Virus record (IMG/VR): IMGVR_UViG_3300027896_000040
Location: 1-61,717 of that record
Length of the DNA stretch: 61,717 nt
Source: a virus
Strand: one strand, 5' to 3'
The notes under the pieces were generated by a model, which ran no database searches, was not told the DNA's origin, and saw only the letters and a list, made by a program, of their open reading frames with translations. Shown here piece after piece: positions 32,525-40,022 of this stretch. A program made the translations under genes and the position numbers. The stretch's first letter is position 1. Every line of letters starts with the position of its first letter.

Positions 32525-33777
32525 ACGTATGGTAAATTGTTCTCAATAATTTTGCATTCCCAACCTTTTGACTTACTATGCGGCCATAATGTCCATTTAG
32601 TTGGTCTTACATCTGTACTAAACTCTCTCCAAATGTGAATAAACTTATCATTTGGATCTGTTTGCATAAGAGCCTTTAATTCATTTTCATCAATATCTTT
32701 TCTAAACAAGTCTGTATTCTTTTCGTCCTTGAACACACATACAATGAAATCGTAATCAGGCTCTGGTAAGTCAGGCTTATAAACGTCAATACAGTGTTTG
32801 GTCCAGCTGCAAAGACTCTTATCAAACTCTTCTCTTGTTGTGAATGGTACTGGGGGGGTTGACTCATCTAAACAATTCTTATGGAAGCGTCTTGTTTTAA
32901 AGTATACACCAGCAAAGTTTTCAAAATCAGTTAACGTTTTTTTTGTACCTAAACCGTAAGCACCGAAGTTAATTTGATTTGGATTTTCACCATCAATACC
33001 TAAAAGAATCTTAACTCTCTTATACGAGATTAAATTGATATCATTCCAATTCTTATGATCATCCCAATGCTTCTTTTGATTAGCTCTGGTGTATTGATGC
33101 CAAATAAACACCTTATGTGGTGCAAACAAATCGTAACCTTTAGTAAATGATCTCACTGCTAACGATATTTCCTCACCGTGAAAGTAAAGATCTGGATCGT
33201 ACGGCACCTCTAAACACCACTTACCTTGTGTAAAAATAAAATGAGCTGAAAATCCTCTGCTTGGGGCTGGTAACGTACGATTCTGCCAATCTCTTAATGT
33301 AGAAGGTCTTAGAAAAATCACCCCTTCTGGTAAGAATCTATCGTAGTTAACTTGCCAAGGCTCCATAACCCTACCATTCGGTTCAGTTGTTGGATCGTAA
33401 CTTGGAAGATAACTACTGAGTAATGGCTTGGTGACACCACTCTCTTTTAAACTTTTATACATTTCAATAGCAGTAACATCCCAATCCTGTGCAAATCTAT
33501 GATGCGAGTCTAACTGTAAAGTGTATGTCTCACCATCGTACTGCTGCTGTATTTTACTTCTTATCCAACAAGCACCTTTTGTTTCAGTGTAAGGTACGTC
33601 TAAGATTTTAACTTGCGGTAAATTTTTAATCTGTGAAATATCTTCATCACCAGCATGTTGCCACCCGATGCAAATATGTAATGATTTTGGGTGTTTAGCT
33701 TTTGCGATACAATCTAAAACTGTTGGCACTAATTCAGGGTCTCTGTAAGAAGCTATTTGAACAAAAATCGTATGCAT
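32521..33777 (-). CDS. GlcNAc-transferase-like glycosyltransferase (GT60 type), paralogue
   Basis: 418 aa. VQIASYRDPELVPTVLDCIA, TETKGACWIRSKI, TYTLQLDSHHRFAQDWDV, SAHFIFTQGKW. Tandem duplicate of 31244-32524. SYRDPEL, KGACW-x-R and LQLDSH are closer to the family consensus than in the neighbour. It is the first gene of the glycosylation run on this strand. Confidence 0.82.
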   Translation of the reverse strand: MHTIFVQIASYRDPELVPTVLDCIAKAKHPKSLHICIGWQHAGDEDISQIKNLPQVKILDVPYTETKGACWIRSKIQQQYDGETYTLQLDSHHRFAQDWDVTAIEMYKSLKESGVTKPLLSSYLPSYDPTTEPNGRVMEPWQVNYDRFLPEGVIFLRPSTLRDWQNRTLPAPSRGFSAHFIFTQGKWCLEVPYDPDLYFHGEEISLAVRSFTKGYDLFAPHKVFIWHQYTRANQKKHWDDHKNWNDINLISYKRVKILLGIDGENPNQINFGAYGLGTKKTLTDFENFAGVYFKTRRFHKNCLDESTPPVPFTTREEFDKSLCSWTKHCIDVYKPDLPEPDYDFIVCVFKDEKNTDLFRKDIDENELKALMQTDPNDKFIHIWREFSTDVRPTKWTLWPHSKSKGWECKIIENNLPYV

Positions 33778-33815
33778 AAAATTATATTATATTACAAAAC
33801 AAAAAAAATCTACTC

Positions 33816-34190
33816 TTATAACATATTATCAAAGTATTTGATTTCTTTACCGTCAGTATTGTACATCTTTTCAAATCCATAATCATCTAACTCACACCCA
33901 TACCCTTTGTAATCATCTGTTATACCTTCATAAGCATATGAATTACGAACACCGATATAAAAATAGTCGTTATCCAACACGGTAAATTCGTCAATGTACG
34001 AAGCATCTTTTTCATTTATATAATCGTAAAGGTTGCCATCCTTATCGCAATGCTCTTCCATCCACAACTTACTATAATGGTTAAAAGCGTCCTTTATTGA
34101 ACCGGCAAATTCCGGTAACAGTTCACCTTTTTGAAACCCGTTATGATTGTAAGTTATTTTACGTACCTTAATTTTATCAAAATCAATCAT
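33816..34190 (-). CDS. Hypothetical protein, 124 aa
   Basis: Asp- and Tyr-rich, soluble (DYINEKDASYIDEFTVLDND, GITDDYKGYGCELDDYGFE). Overlaps the upstream gene by four bases. No family recognised. Confidence 0.6.
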   Translation of the reverse strand: MIDFDKIKVRKITYNHNGFQKGELLPEFAGSIKDAFNHYSKLWMEEHCDKDGNLYDYINEKDASYIDEFTVLDNDYFYIGVRNSYAYEGITDDYKGYGCELDDYGFEKMYNTDGKEIKYFDNML

Positions 34191-34465
34191 GCAACATTAT
34201 CAGCATCATGCTGAATAATTTGAGCAACTTTTACGATAGGGTTCTTGATATCTTCAGCTAAATACTTTGCAGTCTCACGTAAATCGCGTTTTGAAATCTT
34301 ATTATCACGGCATTCATAATTGAATATAAAAAATGATTCCATAAGGTCCTTCAACCTCTTAACGTAAATAGGTGACCTGATTCTTTTAAGATATTCAGCT
34401 CTTGGATCTTTTATTTCTGTTGTTTTCGTACTTTTCATTAAAAATTTCTCGATAACATGTGACAA
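34187..34465 (-). CDS. Hypothetical protein, 92 aa
   Basis: Helical, basic (YLKRIRSPIYVKRLKDLMES). Overlaps its neighbours on both sides (4 and 28 bases), so all three are one translational unit. Unknown function. Confidence 0.55.
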   Translation of the reverse strand: MSHVIEKFLMKSTKTTEIKDPRAEYLKRIRSPIYVKRLKDLMESFFIFNYECRDNKISKRDLRETAKYLAEDIKNPIVKVAQIIQHDADNVA

Positions 34466-35010
34466 ATGTTCCCAGCTTCATAAAAAAACTTATAAATATA
34501 TAACCTAACTTTCATAATAAATTTTGTGTGTAGGAAATATTTATTATACCAAATGTTATTGGTTCTTATAATTTCGTCTTCTATTGCCATGTCTCTTGCT
34601 TTACGTTCAGCATTGTCAGTCTTTTTGAACTCAGACAGAGTAATCTCCACTACATCACCATACAATAAAGTAGCGTTATATTCCACCCAACAATCCCATT
34701 TACCCTGTACATCTCTTATGCTATCATAAAAATTAATCACACCAGTATGTAAAACTCGCTCCACGTACGGGCCGTTATATTCAATGTGCCCTAAATTAAA
34801 ACGTTTATCATTATTTTTTTCTGGTTCAATATATTTTGATTCTTTATACTTTTCAATATAAAGCTTACCCCCTTCAATGGTAAAATTGCACAGTATATTA
34901 TCCAAGTCTTTAGTTTGAAAGTTAATTAAAGTGCCGCTAAGACCTAACGAAGTCATGTCATCGTTGTAAGGTAAATCATCTTTATAAGCTATGTAATCAA
35001 AAAGTCCCAT
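34438..35010 (-). CDS. Conserved phage protein starting MGLFDYI, 190 aa
   Basis: MGLFDYIAYKDDLPYNDDM, then FQTKDLDNILCNFTIEGGKL, matches a family I recall from many phages (MGMFD-x-(I/V) ... FQTKDL), of unknown function. The C-terminus has an amphipathic, Tyr-rich helix. Confidence 0.7.
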   Translation of the reverse strand: MGLFDYIAYKDDLPYNDDMTSLGLSGTLINFQTKDLDNILCNFTIEGGKLYIEKYKESKYIEPEKNNDKRFNLGHIEYNGPYVERVLHTGVINFYDSIRDVQGKWDCWVEYNATLLYGDVVEITLSEFKKTDNAERKARDMAIEDEIIRTNNIWYNKYFLHTKFIMKVRLYIYKFFYEAGNICHMLSRNF

Positions 35011-35052
35011 ACATTAATTATAGTACTTTTCCGAAATAAACAAGTGTATAAA

Positions 35053-35080
35053 CAAAAAAGCTCTAGCTTTCGCTAGAGCT
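35053..35080 (-). terminator. Rho-independent terminator
   Basis: 9-bp stem AGCTCTAGC / GCTAGAGCT with a GAAA loop and T6 on the minus strand, directly downstream of the DUF932 gene. Confidence 0.85.
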
Positions 35081-35096
35081 CTTGTTGTAAGTTTTA

Positions 35097-36086
35097 TTAA
35101 GCTACTGTCATCAGTGCCTTCTGACCGGCATTGATAAACTCATTAACCTGGTTATCATTACGGATAACATTCCAGAAGTTCTGCTTAGCCATGCGTCCAA
35201 GCCCGAACTCTGACGAAACAAACTGCCTGCCGGTATTCGCACCTTTATTGCGGGTAGACTCGTGCGTGTAAAAATCAGTAACAGCACTAAATGCATCAGC
35301 ACGATTCTTACCATCGTTACCCTTACCGGTAGCAAAAAGCTCTGTAAGACGATTTACCTTATTAAGGCTTCGAATGGAGATCTCCTTATCCATATCATTA
35401 CGGAGAGTCCAACCCGTAAACAAATTACGTGCGTCATTAGCACTGAGATCAATGCTCATCAAACGTTTAAACTCAGCCTTATATTCAGCCTGGCAACCAA
35501 GATGAGCATCGATAATCTCAGCAATGTTAGAGATCTTTACTTCAACATTACCGCGGTGAAAAACGCGAATATCAATAACAGAGTTCTTATTGTTAAGATT
35601 GTACGAAAACGTATTATTACAAACGGTACAAACGTTCGTGTTATTAACCCATAGAACACAAGACTGGTCATGACCATTACCAAAGTTAAGGTAATCCATA
35701 AACTCACGCTTACCAATCTTATAAAACGAACTATCCTTTAGTGAAAGCGAAACAAATACACGTCCGCGGTTGCAAACCGATCCAACCGACTCAACCTTAA
35801 CCCCCTTAATACCAGAGACAGCTTCCTTGATCATACCAAGAAAGATGCTATTGCTAATGGGTTTGTAAGTGTCTGGGAACGGCTTACCGATAACCTCACC
35901 ATCGTCGTTACCGACAAGAATACTAAAATCCGTATCAACCCCATCAAGCTGTAGCCTACGAGTTTCGATATCCCACTTAGTGAGCCAATTATTGTCGAGA
36001 CCGAGATCGATCATCACATCGGTTAGACCGTGCCAACCCATCTCAACGCCTTGCTGCTTATCACGCTTTTCGATTCTATGTGCCAT
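35097..36086 (-). CDS. DUF932 phage/plasmid-type protein
   Basis: 329 aa, usual length. GWHGLTDVMIDLG at the N-terminus, VSVKIS-type middle, CVLWVNNTNVCTVCNNTFSY and a C-terminal helical part (NRADAFSAVTDFYTHES) match the DUF932 / TIGR03299 family found in phages and plasmids. Function unknown. It stands alone with its own promoter-like element and terminator, and its codon use looks more G+C-rich than neighbouring genes, as for a highly expressed gene. Confidence 0.8.
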   Translation of the reverse strand: MAHRIEKRDKQQGVEMGWHGLTDVMIDLGLDNNWLTKWDIETRRLQLDGVDTDFSILVGNDDGEVIGKPFPDTYKPISNSIFLGMIKEAVSGIKGVKVESVGSVCNRGRVFVSLSLKDSSFYKIGKREFMDYLNFGNGHDQSCVLWVNNTNVCTVCNNTFSYNLNNKNSVIDIRVFHRGNVEVKISNIAEIIDAHLGCQAEYKAEFKRLMSIDLSANDARNLFTGWTLRNDMDKEISIRSLNKVNRLTELFATGKGNDGKNRADAFSAVTDFYTHESTRNKGANTGRQFVSSEFGLGRMAKQNFWNVIRNDNQVNEFINAGQKALMTVA

Positions 36087-36101
36087 ATGATTTGTTAGTT
36101 A

Positions 36102-36146
36102 ATTGTTACTTGAAGTAATTATAAAGAAGTTCCTTCAAGTAACAAT
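36102..36146. promoter_or_regulatory. 14-bp inverted repeat around a promoter-like motif
   Basis: Perfect arms at 36102-36115 and 36133-36146 (ATTGTTACTTGAAG and its complement). The 17 nt between hold most of a GGAAC-TTCT-TTATAAT element (36118-36133). It could be an operator, or a hairpin at the 3' end of the 36150-36692 gene. Confidence 0.6.
36118..36133 (-). promoter_or_regulatory. GGAAC-N4-TTATAAT promoter-like motif
   Basis: Drives the DUF932 gene; the ATG is 31 nt downstream of the final T. Confidence 0.6.
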
Positions 36147-36149
36147 TAT

Positions 36150-36692
36150 TTAAACAAATATTTTCGTTTCTTGCAATTGGCGGTAAATAGCTATTGTATA
36201 ATTATACCCCATCACTACTTCATCTAACACATCAACAGACACCTTATTGGATAGCACTTCTAAAGTATCATTTATGTAATCAAAATCCAAATACGTGCAA
36301 GGCTGTGTAAGCTTTGTCTTTGTAATTTGCCCACCTGTTAAATCCTCCCCATACCTAACGTACATATGAGCTAATACACAGTTGTAATCGTTCGATTCTT
36401 TAATGTAATTACAGTATTCATGGGTTGCAGGTAATATAACATGTTTGATATTTTCCCCAACGAGACTTTCGTAATTATGTTTGGCTAACAAATATCTAGG
36501 CAAAGAAGGTAAATTGTCTAACAAATTAAACTTTGAAGCAGTATCTTCCAGTGCTTGGTAAATTTGTATCATTTGGTAGATATATTTGCTGCAATCCTCT
36601 AATGTAGCCTCTCCTGATTGTAAGTATCTATAGAAAAGCATTGTAACTAACTCTTCATGTTTAGGTTGTAGAATTTCTTTGAAAGAGTTCAT
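36150..36692 (-). CDS. Hypothetical protein, 180 aa
   Basis: All-helical look (LVTMLFYRYLQSGEATLEDC, YQMIQIYQALEDTASKF), soluble. No family recognised. Confidence 0.65.
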   Translation of the reverse strand: MNSFKEILQPKHEELVTMLFYRYLQSGEATLEDCSKYIYQMIQIYQALEDTASKFNLLDNLPSLPRYLLAKHNYESLVGENIKHVILPATHEYCNYIKESNDYNCVLAHMYVRYGEDLTGGQITKTKLTQPCTYLDFDYINDTLEVLSNKVSVDVLDEVVMGYNYTIAIYRQLQETKIFV

Positions 36693-36707
36693 ATATGTGA
36701 TTATAAT

Positions 36708-36740
36708 AAAAAACCCCTTACTTTTTATTGCGGTAAGGGG
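36708..36740 (-). terminator. Rho-independent terminator
   Basis: 8-bp stem CCCCTTAC / GTAAGGGG followed by T6 on the minus strand, downstream of the beta-barrel gene. Confidence 0.85.
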
Positions 36741-36765
36741 TCAATTATATCTAGTTAAAGAATTA

Positions 36766-37467
36766 TTAGAACTTTAACTTATAGCCTACGTCATAACCAA
36801 CAACCTGGTTGATTTTGGTTGTCACATCTACGCGATGTACAAAGCCATCTACGTAGATCCCGTAGTAGTTAAGACCGATACCTGCTGTTGCATAGTGCTT
36901 GTCGTTCTTAAGTACTGCGAGTGTTGGAGCGCCTGGATCGTTAAAACCAACTCCAACTGCTGGAACAACCTTAAGACCCTTTACTAAGCCCGTATTAATT
37001 GGAAGACGGACATTAGCTTCGTAGTTATTGCTACGGTTCTTGGTATCGTTAAGAGCTGTTGCATCCCAAACAAACATTTCAGTAATATGACCATCAATTC
37101 TTACGAATGGTAGTACATCTGACTTTACTTTGTTGAATGCATATGCAGTGTCAGCATTGCGAAGATCGGCACCAAATGTCAAGTTAGCAAGATCTGACTT
37201 GAATGTGTAGCCTGCGTTAGCAATTAATAGCTTATATCCACCCCTAACACCGTTATTTGCTTGATATGCACTGTATGTGTCGAGACCGAGATCAACGCCA
37301 TATACAGAAACACCTACACCAGCTGTAATAAAATTAGATCCAATTAAAGCACCTTGCTGAATAAGCTTTGATGTAAAGCCTACGTCAATAGACACATTTA
37401 CTGGAGTCTGACTATAGCCAGTTGCTATAACAAGAACCAATGTTAATATAGTTATTAGTTTTTTCAT
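36766..37467 (-). CDS. Predicted outer-membrane beta-barrel protein
   Basis: 233 aa. Signal peptide MKKLITILTLVLVIATGYSQ, then alternating-residue beta strands rich in Gly, Tyr and Val (AGVGVSVYGVDLGLDTYSAY, TAGIGLNYYGIYVDGFVHR). It ends in Phe (VGYDVGYKLKF), as outer-membrane barrels do for BAM recognition. It has a strong terminator. A phage-coded barrel could alter the host surface, for instance to block superinfection; that is inference. Confidence 0.7.
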   Translation of the reverse strand: MKKLITILTLVLVIATGYSQTPVNVSIDVGFTSKLIQQGALIGSNFITAGVGVSVYGVDLGLDTYSAYQANNGVRGGYKLLIANAGYTFKSDLANLTFGADLRNADTAYAFNKVKSDVLPFVRIDGHITEMFVWDATALNDTKNRSNNYEANVRLPINTGLVKGLKVVPAVGVGFNDPGAPTLAVLKNDKHYATAGIGLNYYGIYVDGFVHRVDVTTKINQVVGYDVGYKLKF

Positions 37468-37515
37468 ACGTCAATATTTAATCTTGTTTTGATTTTTTAC
37501 CAATTAGGAACTTTT

Positions 37516-37782
37516 TTAAACACTCTTTTTTTGTTTTCTCTGTTTCTTACTAACGGGAGAGGTAGTATCTGATACCACTTCAAACGTTTCATTATTGGAA
37601 ATCTCCTCTTTTTGCTCCTTTTTTTCTGGCTGCGGAGCGGTCCACTCTAGTTTCAAGTTCAAAACTTGGCACAAAACATCCAAATATGCTCTATTATTGT
37701 CGTGCTCTTCTAATGAAAGAGGAGCCTTACGTGTGGCATTGTATAGATTAATAAGTGCTTGTTGAGCTGTTATTGGTTTCAT
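37516..37782 (-). CDS. Small protein with basic tail, 88 aa
   Basis: Helical N-terminal half (ITAQQALINLYNATRKA), Lys/Glu-rich linker, and a C-terminal KKQRKQKKSV. Unknown function. Last gene before the tRNA cluster. Confidence 0.6.
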   Translation of the reverse strand: MKPITAQQALINLYNATRKAPLSLEEHDNNRAYLDVLCQVLNLKLEWTAPQPEKKEQKEEISNNETFEVVSDTTSPVSKKQRKQKKSV

Positions 37783-37826
37783 ATCTAATATAATATATTA
37801 TCTTCTTTGAAATACAACTTTTAAAA

Positions 37827-37895
37827 TGGCGGGTACGACAGGGCTCCCACCTGTAACCGGAAATTTTAGAGATTTCTGCTCTGGAAATGGTACCC
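37827..37895 (-). tRNA. tRNA-like element with amber anticodon CTA (Pyl-like features)
   Basis: A perfect 5-bp anticodon stem (GAAAT / ATTTC) holds the loop CTCTAAA, which reads as anticodon CUA with U33 and A37. It is followed by a 5-nt variable loop, a 5-bp T stem (ACAGG / CCTGT), acceptor strand CGTACCC, G73 and encoded CCA. The best 5' acceptor strand (GGGTACC, 6 of 7 pairs) overlaps the CCA end of tRNA-Arg, leaving only about 12 nt for the D region. CTCTAAA, the short D region and G-CCA also occur in tRNA-Pyl. The T loop TGGGAGC is not canonical. It is either a suppressor-type tRNA or a remnant. Confidence 0.4.
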
Positions 37896-37963
37896 CCGGC
37901 GGGATTCGAACCCACATAAGACGGCTTAGAAGACCGGTGCACATCCATTATACCACAGGGGCA
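37888..37963 (-). tRNA. tRNA-Arg(TCT)
   Basis: Cloverleaf with acceptor TGCCCCT / GGGGGTA, loop CTTCTAA, T arm TGGG-TTCGAAT-CCCG, CCA encoded. One mismatch in the anticodon stem. Confidence 0.85.
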
Positions 37964-37969
37964 TGAAAT

Positions 37970-38045
37970 TGGAGCGGCAGATGGGGCTCGAACCCACAAC
38001 ATCCAGCTTGGAAGGATGGCGCTCTACCAATTGAGCTACTACCGC
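37970..38045 (-). tRNA. tRNA-Gly(TCC)
   Basis: Acceptor GCGGTAG / CTGCCGC, loop CTTCCAA, CCA encoded. The first 7 nt overlap the stop of the gene at 38039-38230. Confidence 0.88.
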
Positions 38046-38230
38046 AAATTGGTTAAATCAAACAACGTAAAGTCATTTATTATATCTTCGTACCCTTTAT
38101 CTTGTTTATAAATTTGCAAAATACGGCCATGCTCATAATCTGTAGTAGGGAAGATCTTTGGTTCGTACCCAGGTAAAAAGATTGCCGTGTATGAATGTTG
38201 TCTGTCCACCATTCTACGTATTACCATCAT
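38039..38230 (-). CDS. Hypothetical protein, 63 aa
   Basis: Begins MMVIRRMVDRQHSYTAIFLP; beta-rich then acidic. Its TAG stop lies inside the 5' end of tRNA-Gly, an unusual CDS/tRNA overlap. No family recognised. Confidence 0.55.
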   Translation of the reverse strand: MMVIRRMVDRQHSYTAIFLPGYEPKIFPTTDYEHGRILQIYKQDKGYEDIINDFTLFDLTNLR

Positions 38231-38251
38231 AATAGTCAGATGTGTCTTTAG

Positions 38252-38497
38252 TTACTTCCACTGAACTCTCTTATGGCTTGTCTTCTTTTGTATCTTACCT
38301 TTAATTGATTTGCACTGAGCGTGGGTAGGTCTGCATGCTGGGTACTTATCACCTTTACTCTTTGAAGAGCAAGGACCGCCAGTACGGCAATTAACCCAAC
38401 CTTTAAAACGTTTACCTGTTCTCTTATCAATATGTGGTTTAAACCAATCTCTAAGAGACTCATGTATTAAAGCTATCTGTCTGTCAAACTCTCTCAT
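38252..38497 (-). CDS. Cys-rich basic protein (DUF5872-like), 81 aa
   Basis: KGWVNCRTGGPCSSKSKGD then KYPACRPTHAQCKSIKGK. The WVNCRTGGPC ... KYPACRPT-x-x-(Q/E)C pattern is known in phages and large DNA viruses, of unknown function; the four Cys may bind zinc. It overlaps the following gene's end by four bases. Confidence 0.7.
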   Translation of the reverse strand: MREFDRQIALIHESLRDWFKPHIDKRTGKRFKGWVNCRTGGPCSSKSKGDKYPACRPTHAQCKSIKGKIQKKTSHKRVQWK

Positions 38498-38664
38498 TTT
38501 TTCTTTTTAAATGCTTTACCTTTACGGCATTTAGCTAATGCACCCGATGCATAAGCACTTGGCCACACTTTATATCTAGCTTTAACTGCATAATAGCATC
38601 TATCTTTCTTTTCAGATAGCAATTGGTTTTCAATCTCTTCAATCTTACTATTAAACAAGTTCAC
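38494..38664 (-). CDS. Small conserved phage protein (DRCYYxVKARYKVWPSAYASG), 56 aa
   Basis: The core KKDRCYYAVKARYKVWPSAY followed by ASGALAKCRKGKA is a well-conserved short block in cyanophage-type and giant viruses, related to the neighbour. No ATG is in frame; the start is set at a GTG (38662-38664), since the frame further upstream lies within a tRNA remnant. Function unknown. Confidence 0.65.
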   Translation of the reverse strand: MNLFNSKIEEIENQLLSEKKDRCYYAVKARYKVWPSAYASGALAKCRKGKAFKKKK

Positions 38665-38685
38665 ACCATTATTTAATGATAAAAG

Positions 38686-38724
38686 TGGTGGGTAAAGAGG
38701 GACTCGAACCCACAACACCCCCAC
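38686..38724 (-). pseudogene. tRNA 3'-half remnant
   Basis: T arm (GTGGG-TTCGAGT-CCCTC), acceptor strand TTTACCC, A73 and CCA are present, but no matching 5' acceptor, D arm or clear anticodon arm is found upstream. Confidence 0.45.
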
Positions 38725-38750
38725 GTATTACGATCATAATATTATTTAAA

Positions 38751-38827
38751 TGGGGCGATAGACGAGATTTGAACTCGCAATCCCAAGATCCACAATCTTG
38801 TGCCTTAACCGTTTGGCCACTACCGCC
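38751..38827 (-). tRNA. tRNA-His(GTG)
   Basis: 8-bp acceptor with the G-1:C73 pair typical of tRNA-His, loop TTGTGGA, CCA encoded. Confidence 0.92.
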
Positions 38828-38843
38828 ATTATACAGGAGCAAA

Positions 38844-39155
38844 TTAATCAGATGTGTCTTTTGTGTACCAAACCTTTAATGAAGGTGAAAGGTAGTGGTG
38901 GGTATGCATACCAGTAGACCACTCTAGCCAATCTTTTGTTTCATCAATAATGCTAGTATCAAAATTTGCACCACCATACAAACCACCTATACCACCAAGG
39001 TGCTTATACCCTTGTGGTACCCCTTTTACAAATGTAACTGGTACTTTCTCACCATTTGGGTATTTCCATATTACTTCTTGCGGACCATTAAAACCCCATT
39101 TCTCTGTAACAAAACTATATTGTTCTGCTATTGCGTAATAGTCTTTTGTACTCAT
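38844..39155 (-). CDS. Hypothetical protein, 103 aa
   Basis: Begins MSTKDYYAIAEQYSFVTEKW; contains IWKYPNGEKVPVTFVKGVPQ. The start is chosen at 39153-39155 because the longer frame runs through tRNA genes. It lies between two tRNAs. Unknown function. Confidence 0.6.
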   Translation of the reverse strand: MSTKDYYAIAEQYSFVTEKWGFNGPQEVIWKYPNGEKVPVTFVKGVPQGYKHLGGIGGLYGGANFDTSIIDETKDWLEWSTGMHTHHYLSPSLKVWYTKDTSD

Positions 39156-39167
39156 GTAATTATTTAA

Positions 39168-39251
39168 TGGTGCCCTGGGAGGGATTCGAACCCTCAAAAA
39201 GCTGCGGTCTAAACGCAGTAGCTGTACCAATTTGCATGTCTCACCGGGGCA
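39168..39251 (-). tRNA. tRNA-Leu(TAG), short variable region
   Basis: Anticodon stem CTGCG / CGCAG with loop TTTAGAC, T arm GAGGG-TTCGAAT-CCCTC, CCA. The variable region is only about 6 nt instead of a class II arm, and the region between acceptor and anticodon stems is long (26 nt). Confidence 0.75.
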
Positions 39252-39257
39252 TAAAAA

Positions 39258-39334
39258 TGGTGCACTAGCCGAGACTCGAACTCGGAGTTTCCTGCTTGGC
39301 AAGCAGGTGCATTAACCATTATGCTACTAGTGCA
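39258..39334 (-). tRNA. tRNA-Gly(GCC)
   Basis: Acceptor GCACTAG / CTAGTGC, anticodon stem CCTGC / GCAGG, loop TTGCCAA, CCA encoded. Confidence 0.92.
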
Positions 39335-39358
39335 TTTAAAATTACTTATCGACTAAAA

Positions 39359-39435
39359 TGGAGCTTCCAGCCGGTATTGAACCGGCCGCCTCAATCTTAC
39401 CAAGATCGCGCTCTACCATCTGAGTTATGGAAGCA
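39359..39435 (-). tRNA. tRNA-Thr(GGT)
   Basis: Loop TTGGTAA, T arm GCCGG-TTCAATA-CCGGC, CCA encoded. Confidence 0.88.
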
Positions 39436-39440
39436 TAAAA

Positions 39441-39515
39441 TGGTAGGGCCTTCCGGACTTGAACCGATATATGAGAGTTTGCAGACTCTTGCCTGGCCGT
39501 TTGGCTACTGATGCA
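39441..39515 (-). tRNA. tRNA-Cys(GCA), possibly defective
   Basis: The anticodon region CTGCAAA fits Cys but with an 8-nt (or 6-nt) loop. The 5' strand GCATCAG hardly pairs with the 3' strand AGGCCCT. CCA is present. It is either a decayed or recombined gene, or one needing editing. Confidence 0.5.
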
Positions 39516-39520
39516 TAAAA

Positions 39521-39598
39521 TGGTACACTCGGAGGGATTTAAACCCCCAGCCTTCCGGTCCGTGGCCAGAAGCTCTATTCAGTTGAGCTACAAGTGTA
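39521..39598 (-). tRNA. tRNA-Arg(ACG)
   Basis: Acceptor TACACTT / GAGTGTA, anticodon stem TTCTGG / CCGGAA, loop CCACGGA (C at position 33 instead of U), CCA encoded. It abuts the next tRNA with no spacer. Confidence 0.7.
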
Positions 39599-39683
39599 TG
39601 GTGCTCCAGCGGGGAATCGAACCCCGAAAACGACAGATTTTAAGTCTGTAAGCTGTACCGATTCGCTACTACGTCACTGGAGC
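39599..39683 (-). tRNA. tRNA-Leu(TAA), short variable region
   Basis: Acceptor GCTCCAG / CTGGAGC, anticodon stem ACAGA / TCTGT, loop CTTAAAA, CCA. Like tRNA-Leu(TAG), it has a short variable region (6 nt) and a long acceptor-to-anticodon segment (27 nt). Confidence 0.75.
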
Positions 39684-39692
39684 GTAAAAAAA

Positions 39693-39779
39693 CGGAAAGG
39701 GAGGGATTCGAACCCCCGGATGCCTTAAAGCATCGGAAGTTTAGTAAACTTCTGCTATAGACCGCTCAGCCACCTTTCC
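39693..39779 (-). tRNA. tRNA-Ser with anticodon ACT
   Basis: Class II body: acceptor GGAAAGG / CCTTTCC, G73, hairpin variable arm (GATGC / GGCATC). Anticodon loop TTACTAA gives ACU where GCU is normal. No CCA encoded. Confidence 0.8.
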
Positions 39780-39828
39780 ATAAGAGTGAAATGGTTGTAC
39801 CAGTTTCCTTATTCATATACCCAAACTT

Positions 39829-39915
39829 AGGAAGAGGTGGGATTCGAACCCACGGCCGGCTCTCACCGACATTCGATTTCAAGTCGAGTGCCTTTAACCA
39901 CTCAGCCACTCTTCC
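39829..39915 (-). tRNA. tRNA-Ser(TGA)
   Basis: Acceptor GGAAGAG / CTCTTCC, loop CTTGAAA, long variable arm. No CCA encoded. Confidence 0.88.
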
Positions 39916-39922
39916 AAAAAAT

Positions 39923-40016
39923 TGGTAGTCCTGCTCGGAATTGAACCGAGGCTCGGCGCCAATCTAGCGCACACAGTTTATAAGACTGTCGGTGCTTCCA
40001 ATTACACTACAGGACT
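39923..40016 (-). tRNA. tRNA with anticodon TAT and class II variable arm
   Basis: Acceptor AGTCCTG / CAGGACT, anticodon stem ACAGT / ACTGT, loop CTTATAA (UAU, Ile codon AUA), T arm CTCGG-TTCAATT-CCGAG, CCA. A 22-nt variable arm (TGCGC / GCGCC hairpin) is unexpected for Ile. Confidence 0.75.
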
Positions 40017-40022
40017 AAAAAA

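Noticed and set aside
37748-38002. 84-aa open frame in the tRNA cluster
   Set aside because: Its codons run through tRNA-Gly, tRNA-Arg and the CTA element, giving the usual tRNA-derived WVRAPSAAP-type peptide. Similar frames at 40002-40220, 41457-41726 and 42892-43092 were rejected for the same reason.
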